Positions 35,087-44,120 of a stretch of DNA of 64,000 nt are shown here, in pieces. The stretch comes from Sporosarcina sp. Marseille-Q4063 (GTDB taxonomy: Bacteria; Bacillota; Bacilli; Bacillales_A; Planococcaceae), in contig NZ_CP070502.1 of NCBI RefSeq assembly GCF_018309085.1, positions 1,116,001-1,180,000 on the forward strand, given 5' to 3'. Numbering within the stretch: the stretch's first letter is position 1; the number at the start of each line of letters is the position of its first letter. The notes under the pieces are model-generated. The model had not been told where the DNA came from. It saw nothing but the letters and a program-made list of their open reading frames with translations, and did no database searches. The position numbers and the translations under genes were made by a program.

Positions 35087-37126
35087 TTAAGCTACAGCAA
35101 CATTCTCGCTGTCGTCATCTTTCTTTCGTGTCATCAACTGCAATGCAACCATAGCAACAAACAGAACCAGTCCGATAATGTCGGTAATGGTTTCTGGGTA
35201 AATGAGAAGCATTCCCGTCGCTATAGCGAACAAGCGCTCAAACCAGTTACATTTTCGATACCAAAAACCAATCATGCCTGCACCAATCGCAATCATCCCT
35301 ATAATGGCGGTGAAAACGACCCATAAAATCTCTGGGATAGAAGCACCCATCATGAGCATCGCTGGGTTAAATACGAACATGTACGGAATGATAAATGCCG
35401 CAATAGCGAGCTTAGCAGAGGTGACACCTGTTTTAATCGGATCTCCACCAGAAATACCAGCTGCCGCAAATGCTGCAAGTGCAACAGGTGGTGTAATATC
35501 TGCAATAATACCAAAATAGAAAACAAATAGATGCGCTGATACAGCCACAACGATTGGAACTGTCGCGTCAGGAGTATCAAGCATAAGAAGCGTGATAATC
35601 GCAGGAGCGGCAATTGTTGACGTTATGACATAGTTCGCTGTTGTCGGTGAACCCATGCCTAAAACGATTGCAGCTAACATTGTAAAGAACAGCGTAAGGA
35701 GTATGTTCCCACCCGCCGCAGAAATTAACCCAGTCGCAAGGCTCAAGCCTAAACCAGTCTTCACAACAACCCCTACAATAATACCGGCACATGCTGTTGC
35801 TGCCGCGACGCCAAGCGCTGTACGTGCACCATCAACTAGCGCTTCAATCATGTCATTGAATCCAAGACGCGTTGACTTATCGAATGAGCTGACGATAATC
35901 GTTAAGACGATTCCCAGCAGTGCCGCTTTCATCGTAGGAATACCAATAAATAAGAAGACGATAATCCCGATAATCGGTAACAGTAAATAGACCTTCTTTA
36001 GTGTCTTTTTACGATCAGGAATCTGATCTTCAGTCATTCCTTTTAGACCTACACGCTTCGCTTCAAAGTGTGTCATAATCCAAACTCCTGTGAAATAAAG
36101 GAGCGCTGGAATCGCAGCAGCTTTAGCAATTTGCCAGTACGTAATACCGCCTATGAATTCAACCATAAGGAATGCTGCCGCTCCCATAATCGGAGGCATA
36201 ATTTGTCCGCCTGTCGAGGCTGCTGCCTCAACACCGCCTGCAAAATCTTTTTTATAACCGAGCTTTTTCATCATCGGGATGGTATATGAACCTGATCCAA
36301 CAACGTTTGCAACCGAACTGCCCGAAATAGTACCTTGTAATGCACTTGAGAAGATGGCAACTTTTGCCGGCCCCCCAACTAAACGTCCTGCTAAAACAAC
36401 TGCAAGATCATTGAAATATGCACCAACACCGGTTTTCACAAGGAATGATCCGAATAACAAGAATACAAAGATGAACGTTGCAGATACACTAATTGGTGTA
36501 CCTAAAATTCCATCTGTTGTGAAAAACATCAACTGAACGACACTTTTCAAATCTTGTCCACGGTGTGCAAGAAATCCTGGGAAATGCTGTCCGTAAAATG
36601 CATAAACCAAAAATGTAGCTGAGATAATTGTAATAGGCAATCCGACTGCACGTCTTGCCGCTTCCATGGTCAGGAGAATAGCTAAGACGCCAACAATCAT
36701 ATCAAGCGGCGATACGCGACCGACCCGCAAGACTAAATCGCCAATTAGAAGAGGCCAATAAAGCCCTACTCCAATTGAAAGGAGCGATAAAATGATATCG
36801 TAAAAAGGGACTTTATTTCGTTGACCTTTAATTTTTTTCCTTGCAGGAAACAGGAGAAAAATCAGGGACAATGCAAATCCTAAGTGAATGGATCGTTGGA
36901 TATACGCGGTATAAGGAGTCCCAATTGCTGTATACAATTGAAATATAGAAAATGCAAGTAGTCCGAAGAACACAATTTTCTTGAATATACCACTTACATT
37001 ACGTGTATTCGATTCAGGGTCATATTTCTGCAAAATTTCCAACTGCTCTTCTTCTGACAACATTTTAAACTCTTCTGTTTCCAAATCAAGCTCTATTTCT
37101 TCATTCAGCTTTGTTTTCTTTTTCAT
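35087..37126 (-). CDS. TAXI-type TRAP transporter permease, fused small and large subunits
   Basis: 679 residues: a hydrophilic N-terminus, about four helices (the DctQ part, ~45-160), then about twelve helices of a DctM-type subunit. Signatures include GAAAFLMVEFIGG, TTACAGIIVG-like glycine-rich helices and GMGSPTTANYVI. Fused permeases pair with TAXI binding proteins for Na+- or H+-driven uptake of dicarboxylates, glutamate or similar. The gene order TAXI-DUF1850-permease is typical. It overlaps DUF1850 by 26 bp. Confidence 0.93.
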   Translation of the reverse strand: MKKKTKLNEEIELDLETEEFKMLSEEEQLEILQKYDPESNTRNVSGIFKKIVFFGLLAFSIFQLYTAIGTPYTAYIQRSIHLGFALSLIFLLFPARKKIKGQRNKVPFYDIILSLLSIGVGLYWPLLIGDLVLRVGRVSPLDMIVGVLAILLTMEAARRAVGLPITIISATFLVYAFYGQHFPGFLAHRGQDLKSVVQLMFFTTDGILGTPISVSATFIFVFLLFGSFLVKTGVGAYFNDLAVVLAGRLVGGPAKVAIFSSALQGTISGSSVANVVGSGSYTIPMMKKLGYKKDFAGGVEAAASTGGQIMPPIMGAAAFLMVEFIGGITYWQIAKAAAIPALLYFTGVWIMTHFEAKRVGLKGMTEDQIPDRKKTLKKVYLLLPIIGIIVFLFIGIPTMKAALLGIVLTIIVSSFDKSTRLGFNDMIEALVDGARTALGVAAATACAGIIVGVVVKTGLGLSLATGLISAAGGNILLTLFFTMLAAIVLGMGSPTTANYVITSTIAAPAIITLLMLDTPDATVPIVVAVSAHLFVFYFGIIADITPPVALAAFAAAGISGGDPIKTGVTSAKLAIAAFIIPYMFVFNPAMLMMGASIPEILWVVFTAIIGMIAIGAGMIGFWYRKCNWFERLFAIATGMLLIYPETITDIIGLVLFVAMVALQLMTRKKDDDSENVAVA

Positions 37127-37637
37127 TCAAATTGACTCCTTTCAGCATTTGATATAGAGATAGTTTCATAACACGGAATGAATACGATTTCCCTCTTACC
37201 AATTGTTTTTTCAAGTTTAATTCAGTGCCTAAATAACCAAAAGCTAATTCTGCATCGACATCGCCTATTAACATGACGAATGAATCGATAACATTATCAT
37301 CGTATGTAAGCGTATATACGCCGTCCTGGACAGTAAAGGTTTCTCCTTCTTCTGCGTAGCCCGGTAAACCAATTGCAAGATTCTCATATTGCATCGATAA
37401 AAGACTTATTTCTTCATCAACAGTCACTTCATAAGATTCAATCACATCTGTTAAATGAATAGAATGAACGTACCTGATTTGAAATTTGTTATCTTCTTTT
37501 AAAGGGACATAGTAGACCTCAGGATTTTCCACCCGATGCTCAGTGAACGTAAATGCTAGTTTAATCGGTATAATAAAAATGAAAAGAACTAGTAAAGTAA
37601 CAAAAAGAATAAGCAGACCTAATTTCTTTTTGTTCAT
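37101..37637 (-). CDS. DUF1850 protein of the TAXI-TRAP operon
   Basis: 178 residues with one N-terminal membrane helix (about 7-29) and an extracytoplasmic beta-rich domain (FQIRYVHSIHLTDVIESYEV, then LLSMQYENLAIGLPGYAEEG) matching DUF1850. This gene is regularly found between the TAXI binding protein and its permease. Its role is unknown, probably accessory in uptake. RGKSYSFRV near the end is normal for the family. Confidence 0.88.
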   Translation of the reverse strand: MNKKKLGLLILFVTLLVLFIFIIPIKLAFTFTEHRVENPEVYYVPLKEDNKFQIRYVHSIHLTDVIESYEVTVDEEISLLSMQYENLAIGLPGYAEEGETFTVQDGVYTLTYDDNVIDSFVMLIGDVDAELAFGYLGTELNLKKQLVRGKSYSFRVMKLSLYQMLKGVNLNEKENKAE

Positions 37638-37710
37638 CCACCTCTTCCTTTCTATTTAAAGAACAGGACGGCTGAAGCTAAACGCTTCGCCGCCCCGCTT
37701 AATTCACATT

Positions 37711-38691
37711 TTATTTTTTGTTAACTTCGTCAAAGTATTTCTGTGCGCCTGGGTGAACCGGAATTCCAATTCCATCAAGGCCTTTTTCGGCTTTGATTAA
37801 TTTCCCTTTTGCGTGTTGCAGTTTAGACGCATTGTCATAAATTGCTTTTGTAATATCATAGCCTAGGTCTTCGGGAACATCATTTTGGATAACAAGCATC
37901 GCACCAACGGAAACTGCTGATGTTTCGTTCGCCATTCCATATGTGCCTGCAGGGATCACTTCTTTAGCATAGTATGGATACTTTTCGATCAATTCATCTG
38001 CTTTTGCATCTTCAACTGGTACAACAAATACAGATGCAACTGCGTTCAAGCCTTCAACCGCTCCTGTAGGCGTTCCCGCTGTGATGAATGCAGCGTCAAT
38101 TTGACCTGCTTGCAAACTTTCTTGTGATTCACCAAAGTCAAGACTTTGTGGTTTGATATCATCCATTGTTAGTCCATGGATTTCTAGAAGTTGTTCAGCG
38201 TTCGCGTATGTACCAGAACCTGGTGCGCCAACGGATACTTTCTTCCCTTTCAAATCTGCATACGTTTTAATACCGTTCTTTTCAAGTGTTATCAATTGAA
38301 CAGTTTCAGGATACAATGAACCAATAGCCGAAACGTTGTCAATTACTTCGCCGGCAAACATAAGCTCACCTTTTGAAGCATAGTAAGCGATATCTGTTTG
38401 AACGAATGCGATATCAGCTTCACCATCTTGAAGCGCAGTCATATTTGCAGCCGATGCTTGTGAAACCTCTGCAGTTGTCTTAACACCTGTTGCTTCTGTG
38501 ATGTAGTCAGCAAACGATCCCCCAAGTGGATAGTATGTACCTTGAGTTCCCCCCGTTAAAATACTAAGAAACTTATAATCTTCCTCTGTTTTCCCAGTAT
38601 CTTTTCCTGCACTGTCTGAATTGCATGCCGACAATACTAGTAATGCAATCATTGCGATAAATGCAAACAAACGTAATTGTTTTTTCTTCAT
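37711..38691 (-). CDS. TAXI-family TRAP substrate-binding lipoprotein
   Basis: 326 residues from the ATG with GGGGGAG nine bases upstream. The signal peptide ends in LVLSAC (lipobox, Cys about 23), so it is a lipoprotein facing outside. The fold marker TGGTQGTYYPLGGSFA and ADIAFVQTDI are the TAXI signatures. The ligand is not known; glutamate or C4-dicarboxylates are the usual ones. First gene of the operon, behind a cre box and a putative promoter. Confidence 0.93.
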   Translation of the reverse strand: MKKKQLRLFAFIAMIALLVLSACNSDSAGKDTGKTEEDYKFLSILTGGTQGTYYPLGGSFADYITEATGVKTTAEVSQASAANMTALQDGEADIAFVQTDIAYYASKGELMFAGEVIDNVSAIGSLYPETVQLITLEKNGIKTYADLKGKKVSVGAPGSGTYANAEQLLEIHGLTMDDIKPQSLDFGESQESLQAGQIDAAFITAGTPTGAVEGLNAVASVFVVPVEDAKADELIEKYPYYAKEVIPAGTYGMANETSAVSVGAMLVIQNDVPEDLGYDITKAIYDNASKLQHAKGKLIKAEKGLDGIGIPVHPGAQKYFDEVNKK

Positions 38692-38798
38692 TTGAAATTT
38701 CTCCCCCATATAATTTAATAATTAACCATATTGCTAAAATACATCTTACCATGAAATCTCTCTTTTTTGTCAATCTATTTAATAAATTATACGACACT

Positions 38799-38812
38799 TG
38801 GAAGCGTTTACA
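38799..38812 (-). promoter_or_regulatory. CcpA cre site in the TAXI-TRAP promoter region
   Basis: TGGAAGCGTTTACA matches the cre pattern TGNAANCGNWNNCW at every fixed position. It lies 108-121 bp before the TAXI start. On the minus strand a TATAAT follows it within 20 bp and a TTGACA/TAAGAT pair lies further down. CcpA binding here would repress uptake when glucose is present. Confidence 0.65.
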
Positions 38813-38969
38813 CAAATTCGGATATCTCTACTATATGATAAATAAAAAAAGAACAGCCGTATTCAGCCATTCTTCTCTGCAACCGTCTGAAAATGTGTTG
38901 CGATGACTAGATGACTTTGTTAGGCTATTGGCATTATTTGCATACGCATCCCTTAGCTGAAATATATAT

Positions 38970-39431
38970 TTATTGCTTTACTACTATTTTTTTAGCCTTA
39001 GCTCTTTCAGGAAAAGTTTCAATTATATACCCATCGGTCCAAACTTCCACCTCATCACCTTTATTAAATTCATTTTCATTCTCATAAATCAAATCAATTA
39101 ATCCGAGATTTTCTCTTTCTCCTCCTACATACTCGTTATGCAATTTCGTAACTGATTCGTTTTTGATTTTCTCGTATTCATTAGGAGAAAGGTTTCTTGC
39201 AAGTTTAAATCCATGTTCACCTATATCCAGCACAATACCTTCCATATCAGCCTTACCCTCACCATATCTTGCGATTAATTCAATTTCATTAGTATTATCA
39301 TTATTAGGTTTACTCTCACTATACTCCCCAATTGATTCAATTCCATCAGTATCATAATTGCTAGTAGAACTACACGCGGATAATAACCCAATAAATATGA
39401 CTACGAAAAAAATAGTACATTTTCTGTTCAA
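38970..39431 (-). CDS. DUF3221-type lipoprotein
   Basis: 153 residues from a TTG that has GAGGTGGAG just upstream (an ATG eight codons earlier has no site). The signal ends GLLSAC (lipobox), followed by a Ser/Asn linker. The C-terminal KGDEVEVWTDGYIIETFPERA matches the end of DUF3221 (YobA-like). Anchored outside the membrane, function unknown. Confidence 0.75.
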   Translation of the reverse strand: MNRKCTIFFVVIFIGLLSACSSTSNYDTDGIESIGEYSESKPNNDNTNEIELIARYGEGKADMEGIVLDIGEHGFKLARNLSPNEYEKIKNESVTKLHNEYVGGERENLGLIDLIYENENEFNKGDEVEVWTDGYIIETFPERAKAKKIVVKQ

Positions 39432-39573
39432 GATGACTCCACCTCTCTGCGACATTCTGGTCCGTTTGTGTCACATATCTACATGTTCCTCAATAGCGCA
39501 TAATTCGTTATGCAAATATGCTTTAATCGGTTTATCGTATAATTTCATCTAGCTTACCGTCCTTTGCAGATCA

Positions 39574-39975
39574 TTAACCTTCTACCAGTGCAAGGTACTT
39601 CAAGATTTTGCCTTCTGATTCTACTAGTAAAATAGGACCTTCTTTTTCTATAATTGAAAAAATCTTTGCGCCAACAGGCAACTTATTCGACATTTCGTTT
39701 TCAAAGTTTGTATCTGTATCACTTCTTGTTTTAATTTCCCCTACTTGCTCGTCTTGAGTTAAAATTAGTTCGTCAACCCAATCAATTCCAGTCTGATAAA
39801 TCACGCTATCAAATTGAAATATATCAGCCTCAGGATCCAATGTTAAAATCTCTTTTGCATCAGGATTTTCAGTTTCATGAACTACTATTTTACCTGTATT
39901 CGATGAATTAGAACATCCACCAGCAAATAATAAAACGGAAATAGTCAAACTGAAAAATAATCTTGGTACTTTCAC
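39574..39975 (-). CDS. Hypothetical lipoprotein
   Basis: 133 residues from a GTG with GAGGAGGG six bases upstream. The signal ends LLFAGGC (lipobox), then a soluble domain with many Asp/Glu residues. Family not recognised. It lies 30 bp downstream of another lipoprotein gene (40006-40524) in the same direction. Confidence 0.65.
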   Translation of the reverse strand: MKVPRLFFSLTISVLLFAGGCSNSSNTGKIVVHETENPDAKEILTLDPEADIFQFDSVIYQTGIDWVDELILTQDEQVGEIKTRSDTDTNFENEMSNKLPVGAKIFSIIEKEGPILLVESEGKILKYLALVEG

Positions 39976-40005
39976 GTTATCCCTCCTCATAATTTTTCCC
40001 GGAAT

Positions 40006-40524
40006 CTATTCAACATTTAAAGAAAAGACATAAACCGCGGTACCTTGTTTCCAGTGGGCTAACACTTCATAAATGATTTTCCCTTTACCAGAAAGAACAA
40101 CTTTATCCGAGGCGCTTATAACATGGTTGTCGTCATCCCATATCCTCACACTATAACCATCTGGTTGTATCTCGAAGTTCAGTTCAACTTTCGTATCTAC
40201 TGTTACTTGTAACGGTTTATTATTTTTAACCAATTCTGAGGGCGCTAACGAATCTGACTCTACTGCAGTTTCTGTCCCGTCTTCGTTTTCAAAACGCCAA
40301 CTGTAAGTGCCAAGTGTTGGCCAAACAGTCTCTTCCCCGACATAAATGGTTAAAGTCGGTGGTTCGAGGATTATTTCACCTGAAGAATCTTCCAAAATCT
40401 CACCACTTTCCACAAATGGACGATCATTACCAGGCTTTTCATTCGTAACATTGTTGCCGGAACAACCCATCATTGATAAAAGTAATATAAGCATTAAAGT
40501 GAATAATGAAAATTTTAAATTCAT
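40006..40524 (-). CDS. Hypothetical lipoprotein
   Basis: 172 residues. The signal ends LLSMMGC (lipobox), followed by a Ser/Gly/Asn linker and a beta-rich domain (LTIYVGEETVWPTLGTYSWRF). Proteins of this pattern are common in Bacillales, but I cannot name the family. AGGAGGG precedes the ATG. Probably co-transcribed with 39574-39975. Confidence 0.65.
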   Translation of the reverse strand: MNLKFSLFTLMLILLLSMMGCSGNNVTNEKPGNDRPFVESGEILEDSSGEIILEPPTLTIYVGEETVWPTLGTYSWRFENEDGTETAVESDSLAPSELVKNNKPLQVTVDTKVELNFEIQPDGYSVRIWDDDNHVISASDKVVLSGKGKIIYEVLAHWKQGTAVYVFSLNVE

Positions 40525-40756
40525 CTAATCCCTCCTAATGGCTTAGACGCTAAATGCATAAGAAAGTTACAGTACATCTCACCGATTGATGAAGGATATT
40601 TCAAGATTCATTTGATACCTTTTTACTCTGCAAATAAAGTTTAGTCGATTTATAACCGAAGAATAAATATAAAATTTTCGTAAGCGCTATAAATGACCAA
40701 GCGAGCCCCCGCATGAATGCAAATGCACTGGACCCTTAAAATTGGACACTATTTTT

Positions 40757-41569
40757 CTAAGCAGCGAGTTCGTATTTTTTCCGATAGCCCATTGGGCTTT
40801 TCCGCTCTAATCTGGACTTGATTCTTAAATGATTATAATAATAGATATACTGTTCTAGTTCCTCTTTAAAGTGTTCAAGATCATCGAACTCCTGCAGGAA
40901 CAGGAATTCATATTTAAGGATTCCGAAAAAGTTCTCGATGACGGCATTGTCGTAACAGTTTCCTTTTCGCGACATGCTCTGTGTGATGTTGTATTCCTTT
41001 AGTATCTGACAATATTGTGGCATTCGATAATGCCAGCCTTGATCTGAGTGGATCAAGAGCTCATCGTCTTCTTTTACGTATTCAAGTGACTGCTTTAACA
41101 TTGTTTCCACTAAATCAAACGTAGGCCTCGATTGAAGCGTATAGGTAATGATTTCGCCGTTGAACAGGTCTAAAATAGGAGAGAGATATAATTTCTGTCC
41201 AAATAATTTAAATTCTGTAACGTCTGTAACCCATTTTTCGTTGGGTTTTTCCGCTTTGAAATTGCGGTTCAAGATATTTGGGGCTGCTTTCCCGAATGCA
41301 CCTTTATAGGATTTGTACTTCTTCATTCGGACAATACATTGAAGCCCCAGGTCTCGCATAATCCGAAGAACTTTCTTCTTGTTTATCGTGTGTCCTTTTT
41401 CGTTCAGGACGTCGGTGATGCGTCGATACCCAAGGCGCCCTTTGTGTCGGTGGTAGATGAAGTTGATTCTTCTCTTCCACTTCCGGTCGGGGTCTGGCTG
41501 CTTGAAACTATTTACGATGTTGTAGTAGGTGCTTCTTGCAATACCGGCTATCTTTACCATCTTGTTCAC
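40757..41569 (-). CDS. IS3-family transposase OrfB (DDE integrase domain)
   Basis: 270 residues as an open frame. It contains an HTH_21-like start, then the integrase core: KWVTDVTEF (first Asp), LLIHSDQGWHY (second Asp) and CYDNAVIENFFGILKYE (Glu). The frame is open further upstream in -1 relation to OrfA. The active OrfAB product therefore probably comes from slippage at CAAAAAG (about 41612-41618), and the ATG here may not be used. Confidence 0.93.
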   Translation of the reverse strand: MNKMVKIAGIARSTYYNIVNSFKQPDPDRKWKRRINFIYHRHKGRLGYRRITDVLNEKGHTINKKKVLRIMRDLGLQCIVRMKKYKSYKGAFGKAAPNILNRNFKAEKPNEKWVTDVTEFKLFGQKLYLSPILDLFNGEIITYTLQSRPTFDLVETMLKQSLEYVKEDDELLIHSDQGWHYRMPQYCQILKEYNITQSMSRKGNCYDNAVIENFFGILKYEFLFLQEFDDLEHFKEELEQYIYYYNHLRIKSRLERKSPMGYRKKYELAA

Positions 41570-41595
41570 TGGGAATTCATGCCTTAGTAGAAATA

Positions 41596-42114
41596 TTACT
41601 TTCGTTTTAATCTTTTTGGTGATCTTTCTTCCTGAACTAAGGCTTCCAGCTTTTTTAGATAGGCATTCTCCATACGAAGATATTCGAGTTCTTTTTCCAT
41701 GGCTTCTCTTGATTGGTCGACAAGATCTTTGGAAGTGCTTTTCTTTTGATTGCGAGATTTCATTGTAGAAGGCCCCTTTTCTTTTATTTCAAGGGCACCT
41801 TCACCAGCTGTCTCCCACCTTTTCTTCCACCTACGAACCATACTAGGATCCGGGATATGGAAAATAGCCGATGCCTCTCGAATAGAGTAATCCGTTTCAT
41901 TGATAAATTGAATTACCCTTAGTTTAAAGGCTCCTGGATAGTTTGTATAGGGAAAATCGAATGCATTATCACCATGATGTCGAAACAGTAGCACCCAGTA
42001 ACGAATTACAGAGTTGTCGACTCCGACCTTTTCTGCCAGGTCTCGGTAACTAATATTTTCATGTTCATAACGCTTGGCTACTAGAAGTTTAAATTCTTTT
42101 GTATACTTGGACAT
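41596..42114 (-). CDS. IS3-family transposase OrfA (DNA-binding)
   Basis: 172 residues with two helix-turn-helix blocks (YRDLAEKVGVDNSVIRYWV, then SIREASAIFHIPDPSMVRRW) and a C-terminal leucine-rich helix (MEKELEYLRMENAYLKKLEA). The latter mediates pairing with OrfAB. It ends KRLKRK just past the slippery A-run. Confidence 0.92.
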   Translation of the reverse strand: MSKYTKEFKLLVAKRYEHENISYRDLAEKVGVDNSVIRYWVLLFRHHGDNAFDFPYTNYPGAFKLRVIQFINETDYSIREASAIFHIPDPSMVRRWKKRWETAGEGALEIKEKGPSTMKSRNQKKSTSKDLVDQSREAMEKELEYLRMENAYLKKLEALVQEERSPKRLKRK

Positions 42115-42340
42115 TCTTTTTGGGCCTCCTAATATTAGATGGCGTGTCCAATATTAGGGGGGCAGCGCAAAATGGGGTTTCAAACTATATATAATGCAAC
42201 TGTATACGTCAATAAAAAAAGACCATTTCATTTTCTGAAAATGAAATGGATCTTATGTTCACCTGCTTAATATTTTATAAATCTGAGCCGCTAACAAATC
42301 ATGAAAGTGTAAACATTTACGATTGTTACTAGCAGAAAAA

Positions 42341-43423
42341 CTATTTTTCAATTTCAATGACGATGTCCTCTAACTGGAACTTCTCCTCTGCAGCATTGCT
42401 GCCTTCATTTCGGTAGATAGAACCGTTTGCAGCTGTGCCATCCGCTTCCAACAGCTGTACGACTGGCGTGACGATTAGCTTTGTTGCTTCAGGATTCAAC
42501 TTTTCAAATGTATTGGTATGGTGTAGTTGTGTGAACGAATCGCTGTATCCACCATTATGTTTGTTCGTATACACATTGCCCAAATCGTCTTTTACAATAA
42601 TATCGACTCTTACAAAATCCCACTTTTGCATTAAATCATTTGATAGTTCCTCATCGTAATGGAGTAGAAATGACATCGGGGTATAGACGACTTTCTTGAC
42701 TATCACATCAACACCATTACTATCAGCACTTAAATCGACTATCTGCTCTATGTTATCTGTGGCACTCAGTTCAAAATTGAACGCCCAATTTCCCTTTATT
42801 TCTTCGGTACCTACTGCTGAATCTGGTACAATGCTTTCAATCGTAAATTCAAATTTACCGTTATCCACTTGATCCTCAGTTAATAGGTCAGCAATCGTCA
42901 TGCCAACATACTTGTTTTCACCGCTTTTCAAAAGTTCATGTCGAGTTGAATAAATCATTGAAGGTGAATCAAGAATAGTGGGTATGCCAGTCAATTCAGG
43001 AGACTCCCCGAGATCCACTTCACTCTCAATTGTATACGTCATGTATAAAGCTTTTCCGTCGAATATGACTTCATTCATCGTTACGTTGATACCTTTATCC
43101 TCTTTTGCAATCGCAAGGGATTCGGAATTTTCCTCGTAACTTCCATAAAGTCCATCACCATTAAATAATTGAAACAAGTTGCCTAGTAGAGGAATTTCCT
43201 GGGCAAATGAGGTGTAAGATAATCCGAATAAAGAGGCTGCAGATATTCCGATGGAAATAGATGCCGCCACAGCCATCTTCCTCCACTTGACAGGCTTTGG
43301 CTTTCTGATTTTTCCTTTCAAGTCCATCTTCACTTTTTCTCTTTCCGCTTCACTGACTTCCACTTCTTCAAATTGACTGACACCCATATCGATATCGTTT
43401 AAGTGTTCATATACGTCCTTCAT
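42341..43423 (-). CDS. DUF4179 membrane protein, likely anti-sigma partner
   Basis: 360 residues from the ATG with GGGAGG seven bases upstream. The N-terminal cytoplasmic ~60 residues precede one membrane helix (about 49-68, MAVAASISIGISAASLFGLS) and a large extracytoplasmic DUF4179 domain. The start overlaps the end of the sigma-factor gene by 17 bp. This pairing is standard for ECF sigma factors with a membrane anti-sigma factor, so it probably holds the sigma factor until an outside signal arrives. The signal is unknown. Confidence 0.85.
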   Translation of the reverse strand: MKDVYEHLNDIDMGVSQFEEVEVSEAEREKVKMDLKGKIRKPKPVKWRKMAVAASISIGISAASLFGLSYTSFAQEIPLLGNLFQLFNGDGLYGSYEENSESLAIAKEDKGINVTMNEVIFDGKALYMTYTIESEVDLGESPELTGIPTILDSPSMIYSTRHELLKSGENKYVGMTIADLLTEDQVDNGKFEFTIESIVPDSAVGTEEIKGNWAFNFELSATDNIEQIVDLSADSNGVDVIVKKVVYTPMSFLLHYDEELSNDLMQKWDFVRVDIIVKDDLGNVYTNKHNGGYSDSFTQLHHTNTFEKLNPEATKLIVTPVVQLLEADGTAANGSIYRNEGSNAAEEKFQLEDIVIEIEK

Positions 43424-43958
43424 ACAAAACCCTCCCATTATGACGAAGCTTCTTTTTACCACGGTAAATCCGATTATCGATAGCGGATTTGCTTAAACTC
43501 AGCTGTTCCGCAGTTTCCTCGGATGAAAAGCCTAAAAGGTATTTCATGATGAAAATCTTTCGATCGATTGGATCTAATTGATTGAGCAGGTCATTGACGG
43601 TGTCTCCCACATCTACTTCCATCGATTCCGAAATGGAGCGGTTTTCCAAAAACTCGGAAGCGAATTCATGATTTTTTACTTCTTTTCTGTAATAATCGAT
43701 CGCCTTGTATTTTGCTACGGCACAAATCCAGTTCTTAAAACCATTTTCATCCCCACCGCGAAACTTTTTTGCGTTCTGCCAAACTGATAGAAAAACATCA
43801 TTCACGCACTCCCCGACTAATTCTTCTCGTTGAATGGGTCGTAGAACTTGTTGAACAACACTTTTAATGAGTGGTAAATACCGGTCAACAATATAGTCTA
43901 AGGCATCTTCCTTTCCCGATTGGAGACGTTTGATAAAATTTGATTCATTTGACTTCAT
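43407..43958 (-). CDS. ECF-type sigma-70 family sigma factor
   Basis: 183 residues from the ATG with AGAGGCG upstream. Region 2: PLIKSVVQQVL, then ELVGECVNDVFLSVWQNAKKF, then NWICAVAKYKAIDYYRK. Region 4: LDPIDRKIFIMKYLLGFSSEETAEQLSLSKSAIDNRIYRGKKKL. The lack of a region 3 marks it as group IV (ECF). It directs RNA polymerase to a small regulon, probably including its own operon. Coupled to the DUF4179 gene. Confidence 0.9.
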   Translation of the reverse strand: MKSNESNFIKRLQSGKEDALDYIVDRYLPLIKSVVQQVLRPIQREELVGECVNDVFLSVWQNAKKFRGGDENGFKNWICAVAKYKAIDYYRKEVKNHEFASEFLENRSISESMEVDVGDTVNDLLNQLDPIDRKIFIMKYLLGFSSEETAEQLSLSKSAIDNRIYRGKKKLRHNGRVLYEGRI

Positions 43959-44061
43959 AGTTTTCGCCTCTTTTTCTTTGTAAAAGCTTCTACACCCTAT
44001 ATAACGAAAAGAAAATAGCTTTATTCGCAACTATCATAAAGTATTTATAATTCTATATGTA

Positions 44062-44095
44062 AAGGGGGAAACCATATTCTCATGGCTTCCCCCTT
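44062..44095. terminator. Terminator after rocB
   Basis: The stem AAGGGGGAA-CCAT / ATGG-TTCCCCCTT (44062-44075, 44082-44095) has one internal mismatch. It lies just past the rocB stop. Confidence 0.7.
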
Positions 44096-44120
44096 ATCAA
44101 ACCGCATGTGCCCTATGCTC

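Larger units (their letters stand above)
40724..42169 (-). mobile_element. Complete IS3-family (IS150-group) insertion sequence
   Basis: The element is 1446 bp, with imperfect 26-bp terminal inverted repeats (40724-40749 and 42144-42169). Both start TGC(A/G)CTG and end ATTGGACAC. It is flanked by AAA on both sides (40721-40723, 42170-42172), a 3-bp target duplication, though the A-rich site makes this weak. It carries orfA and orfB on the minus strand with a -1 frameshift window between them. All parts look intact. Confidence 0.9.

Noticed and set aside
23470..38930. A second dispersed repeat (TGTGTTGCGAT with TGTTAGG) at about 23516 and 38895.
   Set aside because: Only ~20 bases are shared with gaps; the similarity is too weak to call a repeat by eye.
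42310..42323. A cre site (TGTAAACATTTACG) near the DUF4179 gene.
   Set aside because: The central CG of the cre pattern is missing, and it lies after the stop of that gene.
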